Assembly: GCA_934234055.1 (NCBI GenBank)
Contig: CAKQGY010000008.1
Span: 1-64,000 of the forward strand
Source: an uncultured Alphaproteobacteria bacterium
GTDB taxonomy: Bacteria; Pseudomonadota; Alphaproteobacteria; CAAHEQ01; UBA3637
Direction of reading: 5' to 3'
DNA: 64,000 nt
The notes beneath the pieces are model-generated. The model was not told the DNA's origin and did no database searches. It saw only the letters and a program-made list of their open reading frames with translations. The position numbers were made by a program, and so were the translations under genes. This document shows, in pieces, positions 60,438 through 64,000 of the stretch (its first letter is position 1; every line of letters begins with the position of its first letter).

Positions 60438-63400
60438 TTATTGTCCGACTTCTTTCAAAGCCATTTCCTTGGCGGAAACATAGTCAAATTTACCCGTTCC
60501 CAACAACGGTGCCTCTTTGACAACGATAATCCGCGACGGCAAGCCCAGTTCCGTGACTCCCGCCGTTTTGAAAGCCGCAATCAGGGCGTCTTTATTCAAG
60601 TCCGGACAGGTCGTAATCAGAACAATCTGTTCCCCTTTACGAGCGTCAGGCAGGCTGACTGCGCCATGAATAAAGTCCGGCCACTTTTTAGTGATCACGC
60701 TTTCAACAGACAGCAATGACACCATTTCGCCACCGATTTTGGCAAAACGCTTACAACGGCCTTTAATAAAGATATAGCCGTCCGAATCAATATCGACAAT
60801 ATCACCGGTATCATACCAGCCATCTTTGGGCGGATCCAGTTCCAACGGCTTGTTATACCGCATGTAGCCCTTCATAATGTTCGGGCCTTTAATCCAAAGT
60901 TCACCACCCTCGGTAATACCGTCAACAGGCTTTAATTCATATTCCAGACGTGGCAGCAACCGGCCGACCGATCCGAATTTTTGATGCAGGAATGTGTTGA
61001 CGGAAATAAACGGCGAACACTCTGTCGCACCATACCCCTCCAACACACGCACGCCAAATTTTTCAGACCAGATTTTCCGTGTTTCTTCTTTCAGCTTCTC
61101 GGCACCAACTGCCACAATACGCAAACTGTTAAAGTCATACGGATTTGCGCATTTGGCATAACCGGCCAAGAAAGTGTCCGTCCCAAAGAAAATCGTCGCA
61201 CGCGTGGAAGCGCATAATTGCGGAATAATCCGATAGTGCAACGGCGTCGGATACAGAACTGTCTTCACCCCGACCAACAGAGGCAAAATCGTCCCAGCGC
61301 CCAATCCGAACGAATGGAACATCGGCAGGACATTTAAAAATACATCTGTCGGATAAATATCAAACCGTGCCGGAACCTGATACGCATTTGACAACAGGTT
61401 TTTGTGTGTCAAAAAGACAGCCTTTGGAAATCCTTCGGACCCGGAAGTAAACAAAATCACGGCCTCATCATCCGGTTTCACCTGCCCGCCGCTTGTTTTC
61501 AAATAAGCACGCCGAGGGAATAAAGCCGAGATGACACCAATCAATTTATCCTTGAACGTCAAACCGAGTGCCAAATCCTCCAAATAGGCCACATGGATAC
61601 CGGCTTCGGTTAAAGCCTCCACCATGTGTTCCAATTTTGCCAAAGCTACAACCTTTTTGGCGGTTACCACTGTTTTCAACCCCACCGTCCGGCAGGTTGC
61701 AATTACCTGTTTCGGTCCCGAAGTAAAGTTCAGCATGGCCGGCACTTTGCCATAGGCATGCAACCCCAAAACCGTCAACGCACAGGCATTAGAGGTCGGG
61801 ATCATGATCCCTACATATTTTTCATCAGGGGTCGTCCGATTGATTAGTTTCCCCAAGATAAAGGACTTCAAAAACACACCTGTGAATGACACAGGCTTGC
61901 GTGCCGTATCCTCCAACACCGGCTTAAATCGCCCCGCCATTTTCATAGAATAGGTCAGTGTTTCAAAAATCGGTTTATCTGTTTCATAACTGTCAAACTG
62001 CATGCCCGACATCACATCATAGAGGCGAGAGCTGGACCGTTCGCGCACTTCTCGAGTCGGCATATCCGAGGGAAAATCATTAAAATAAACCGGCGGTAAA
62101 ACCGTCATTTTAATTTTCGGGAACCAGCGAAAATCCGCTTTTTTACCCAACACGCGTGAGAAAACGGCATGCGCGGCTCCATCGATACGAATCGGCACAA
62201 TCGGTGCGTTGCCCTTGGCCGCCATCATCGCCGGTCCTTCATAGATTTTCATACGCGTATGACCACCTTCAATAATCCCTTCGGTAAAAATCATACAAAG
62301 CTGATCTTTATTGAGTTCTTCTACCATATCTTTAATCGCAAAAGGACTGACCGGATCCATGGGACGCACATCAACCAGATTTGTCATAAATTTGACAAAC
62401 ATCTTGTCAATCAGCTGATTATTAATTGCGAAAACGATTTTCTTATCAATAAACGCCGAAATCAGTAATACATCCATATACGAAGTATGATTTGTTACAA
62501 TCAACGCCCGCGAGCCTGCTTTTTTCAGGTTTTCCAGCCCTTCAATTTTCGCCTTAAACAAATGACGAAAGATTGCACGGAACACATGCCGTCGTGTCTC
62601 CACCGGCAACAAGCGCACCATATAAATTGCCACAAAGATATTTGCCAGCGCAAAAAGCATTAAAATATGCAATAAATCAAAAAACAACATTAAAAAGCAC
62701 AATACAATCAGTAAAGCTGACATAATTCCGAACGCATTGATAATACTACTGAATGCCATCACTCGTCCCAATAATTTTGTCGGTGTTGTTTTCTGCAACA
62801 TTGTGTAAAACGGAATGATATAAACCGCCGTCAAGCATCCCAACGCCAATGTATCGATAATAATCCGCCAATAGCCAAAGCCACCGAACAACATATCATG
62901 CACGGTAATAGCTTTAACTTCGGGCATCGCCATCGCAACATCACCGGCAACAATCAAATCTATCAGGAACACCGAGACGCCCAATCCGGCCCACACCGTC
63001 CATGAAAAAAGATTACCCCGACGAGTCAGGCGCGAGTAAATAACAGCCCCGATCAAATAACCTGCCGTAAACACGCCAGAAGTTAAAAAAGACACCACAG
63101 ACCAACGCGCATTCAACACATCATGTCCATATTTTGCCGAGAACATCAGCAACAGCATTCCCAAGATCCAAAACCATGCGATCCCAACCAGATATGCCCA
63201 ACGATCAAATTGATGCTTTAAAGAATCCAAAACAGGCTCAACCACAGTCCACGGATTGTAAATCAATTTCAACTCCGGATCAGCCGGTTCATCAGGTTTT
63301 AACAGCATTGTAACGCCCAGACTAATCAGCGAAAAAACAACCGCAATTGCACACACAACCTCTGCCGCTGCATCAAATTTTAAAATAGACATCAGCAACA

Positions 63401-63863
63401 ACGTGCTACACCCGGCCCCGACGACAGATAATGTTTTCATCCAAGTATTACCCAAATTGAGTTTGGATTTATCAACCACGGCCGGCAATAAAGCGTTATT
63501 GACAACACGCAGGCAGGCACCTGTAATCCCCATCAACGCCAAAATCACAGTCAACAAGACTCGTGCTTCCAAGAAAACAAATAAAAGTGCTGTCAGCATC
63601 AAGCCAACTTCGGATAACCTAATCAGGCGTAAAAAGCGAACTCGTGAGATTTTATCCGCGATTTGCCCGGCATAAAGACTCGTCCCGCAATAGAACAAAG
63701 CATATAAAATTATCGCCGAGATAAAAAATCCTGTTCCGGCTTGTGTCATTTGATAGGTAACGGTAAACAAAAAGACCGAGCGAATAAAGCTATCATTGAC
63801 CACAGATAAAAAGTGTGAAACCCATAGCGGGCAGAACATCTTGCTAAACAGCGTGTTTTTCAT
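60438..63863 (-). CDS. aas: Three-domain acyl-ACP synthetase/lysophospholipid acyltransferase (Aas, LplT-PlsC-AMP ligase fusion)
   Basis: 1141 aa. An MFS transporter domain of the LplT type (about 1-410, ~12 helices) is followed by a PlsC-type acyltransferase with NHTSYMD (HX4D, about 455) and FTEGIIEGG, and by an AMP-binding acyl-ligase domain (about 650-1130) with LFTSGSEGFPKAV, YGATECSP and YDTGDIVDID. It should flip lysophospholipid inward, activate a fatty acid and re-acylate it. In E. coli LplT and Aas are separate proteins; fusions are found in many Proteobacteria. SD AAGGAG. Confidence 0.93.
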   Translation of the reverse strand: MKNTLFSKMFCPLWVSHFLSVVNDSFIRSVFLFTVTYQMTQAGTGFFISAIILYALFYCGTSLYAGQIADKISRVRFLRLIRLSEVGLMLTALLFVFLEARVLLTVILALMGITGACLRVVNNALLPAVVDKSKLNLGNTWMKTLSVVGAGCSTLLLMSILKFDAAAEVVCAIAVVFSLISLGVTMLLKPDEPADPELKLIYNPWTVVEPVLDSLKHQFDRWAYLVGIAWFWILGMLLLMFSAKYGHDVLNARWSVVSFLTSGVFTAGYLIGAVIYSRLTRRGNLFSWTVWAGLGVSVFLIDLIVAGDVAMAMPEVKAITVHDMLFGGFGYWRIIIDTLALGCLTAVYIIPFYTMLQKTTPTKLLGRVMAFSSIINAFGIMSALLIVLCFLMLFFDLLHILMLFALANIFVAIYMVRLLPVETRRHVFRAIFRHLFKAKIEGLENLKKAGSRALIVTNHTSYMDVLLISAFIDKKIVFAINNQLIDKMFVKFMTNLVDVRPMDPVSPFAIKDMVEELNKDQLCMIFTEGIIEGGHTRMKIYEGPAMMAAKGNAPIVPIRIDGAAHAVFSRVLGKKADFRWFPKIKMTVLPPVYFNDFPSDMPTREVRERSSSRLYDVMSGMQFDSYETDKPIFETLTYSMKMAGRFKPVLEDTARKPVSFTGVFLKSFILGKLINRTTPDEKYVGIMIPTSNACALTVLGLHAYGKVPAMLNFTSGPKQVIATCRTVGLKTVVTAKKVVALAKLEHMVEALTEAGIHVAYLEDLALGLTFKDKLIGVISALFPRRAYLKTSGGQVKPDDEAVILFTSGSEGFPKAVFLTHKNLLSNAYQVPARFDIYPTDVFLNVLPMFHSFGLGAGTILPLLVGVKTVLYPTPLHYRIIPQLCASTRATIFFGTDTFLAGYAKCANPYDFNSLRIVAVGAEKLKEETRKIWSEKFGVRVLEGYGATECSPFISVNTFLHQKFGSVGRLLPRLEYELKPVDGITEGGELWIKGPNIMKGYMRYNKPLELDPPKDGWYDTGDIVDIDSDGYIFIKGRCKRFAKIGGEMVSLLSVESVITKKWPDFIHGAVSLPDARKGEQIVLITTCPDLNKDALIAAFKTAGVTELGLPSRIIVVKEAPLLGTGKFDYVSAKEMALKEVGQ

Positions 63864-63896
63864 AGTAAAAACTCCTTTTATGTAAAAACAGTTGCA

Positions 63897-63925
63897 TTTA
63901 TAGCATAAAATGCCCGCTGATACAA
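63897..63925 (-). promoter_or_regulatory. Promoter of aas
   Basis: Minus strand TTGTAT (63925-63920), 17-bp spacer, TATAAA (63902-63897). Confidence 0.65.
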
Positions 63926-64000
63926 GTTTTTTTTATTCAGAGGCTATTTCACTGATATTTAATGATTATTTTTACATATTGACAATCCGTTTATTTTTCT

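Overview
This 64 kb window looks like the chromosome of an alphaproteobacterium, probably an uncultivated, host-associated lineage with moderate to low GC. The evidence is conserved gene order together with protein family: fabG-acpP-fabF-mltG, tolC followed by a PopZ-like gene, mltB-rlpA-dac-tmk-holB-tatD-MBL, accB-accC, and an F1-only atpA-atpG-atpD-atpC cluster without Fo genes. Promoters are easy to read. Most fit a sigma70 pattern with a TTGnnn -35 box, a spacer of exactly 17 bp and a TAnnnT-like -10 box, usually followed by a short leader with a good Shine-Dalgarno (SD) site.

Layout. 1-3.9 kb is an accessory island. It holds a Fic protein, a CdaA-type diadenylate cyclase, a YwqK/MORN-like protein between inverted repeats, and a Cys-rich protein whose start lies in a 45-bp module ending in a poly-C tract. 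A second copy of the same module starts another gene at the left edge of the window. 3.9-7 kb: tRNA-Val, endonuclease I, endonuclease IV, accD, ihfB. 7-14 kb: a complete N-type (probably Na+-translocating) ATPase operon, atpDCQRBEFAG. 14-17.8 kb: accB, accC, a FadL-like porin, an ADP-ribosylglycohydrolase. 17.8-24.2 kb: a minus-strand operon for cell-wall enzymes, dTMP kinase and DNA polymerase III delta prime. 24.3-31 kb: tRNA-Ser with a duplicated 3' flank, pgk, a thioredoxin-like gene, the fatty-acid operon, a CorA/ZntB transporter. 31-38 kb: prmA, pepP, smpB, a three-gene His-rich envelope locus, tspO, a hydrolase, comF. 38-42 kb: mutT, proS, popZ-like, tolC. 42-44.3 kb: four tRNAs and a Cys-rich pilin-like gene behind a structured leader that ends in a terminator hairpin. 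44.4-47.6 kb: dnaJ and dnaK. 47.7-53 kb: a diguanylate cyclase, an FtsB-like protein, ampG, typA. 53.2-57.7 kb: a second, divergent F1 operon in which the C-terminal part of delta is fused to alpha. 57.8-64 kb: leuS and a three-domain Aas acyltransferase.

How the parts fit together. The cell appears to carry two rotary ATPases, an ordinary-type but rearranged F1 and an N-ATPase whose c subunit has Na+-ligand residues. It has enzymes for both c-di-AMP (CdaA) and c-di-GMP (GGDEF). The most unusual signal is a likely phase-variation module: an identical 5'UTR, SD, ATG, six codons and C-tract placed behind two different promoters. One copy drives a Cys-rich protein that is paralogous to the C-terminal part of the prepilin-like protein at 42.6 kb. 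In that copy only a tract length divisible by three stays open; the other two lengths stop within 15 nt of the tract. Function calls rest on motif recognition and gene context; no database search was possible.
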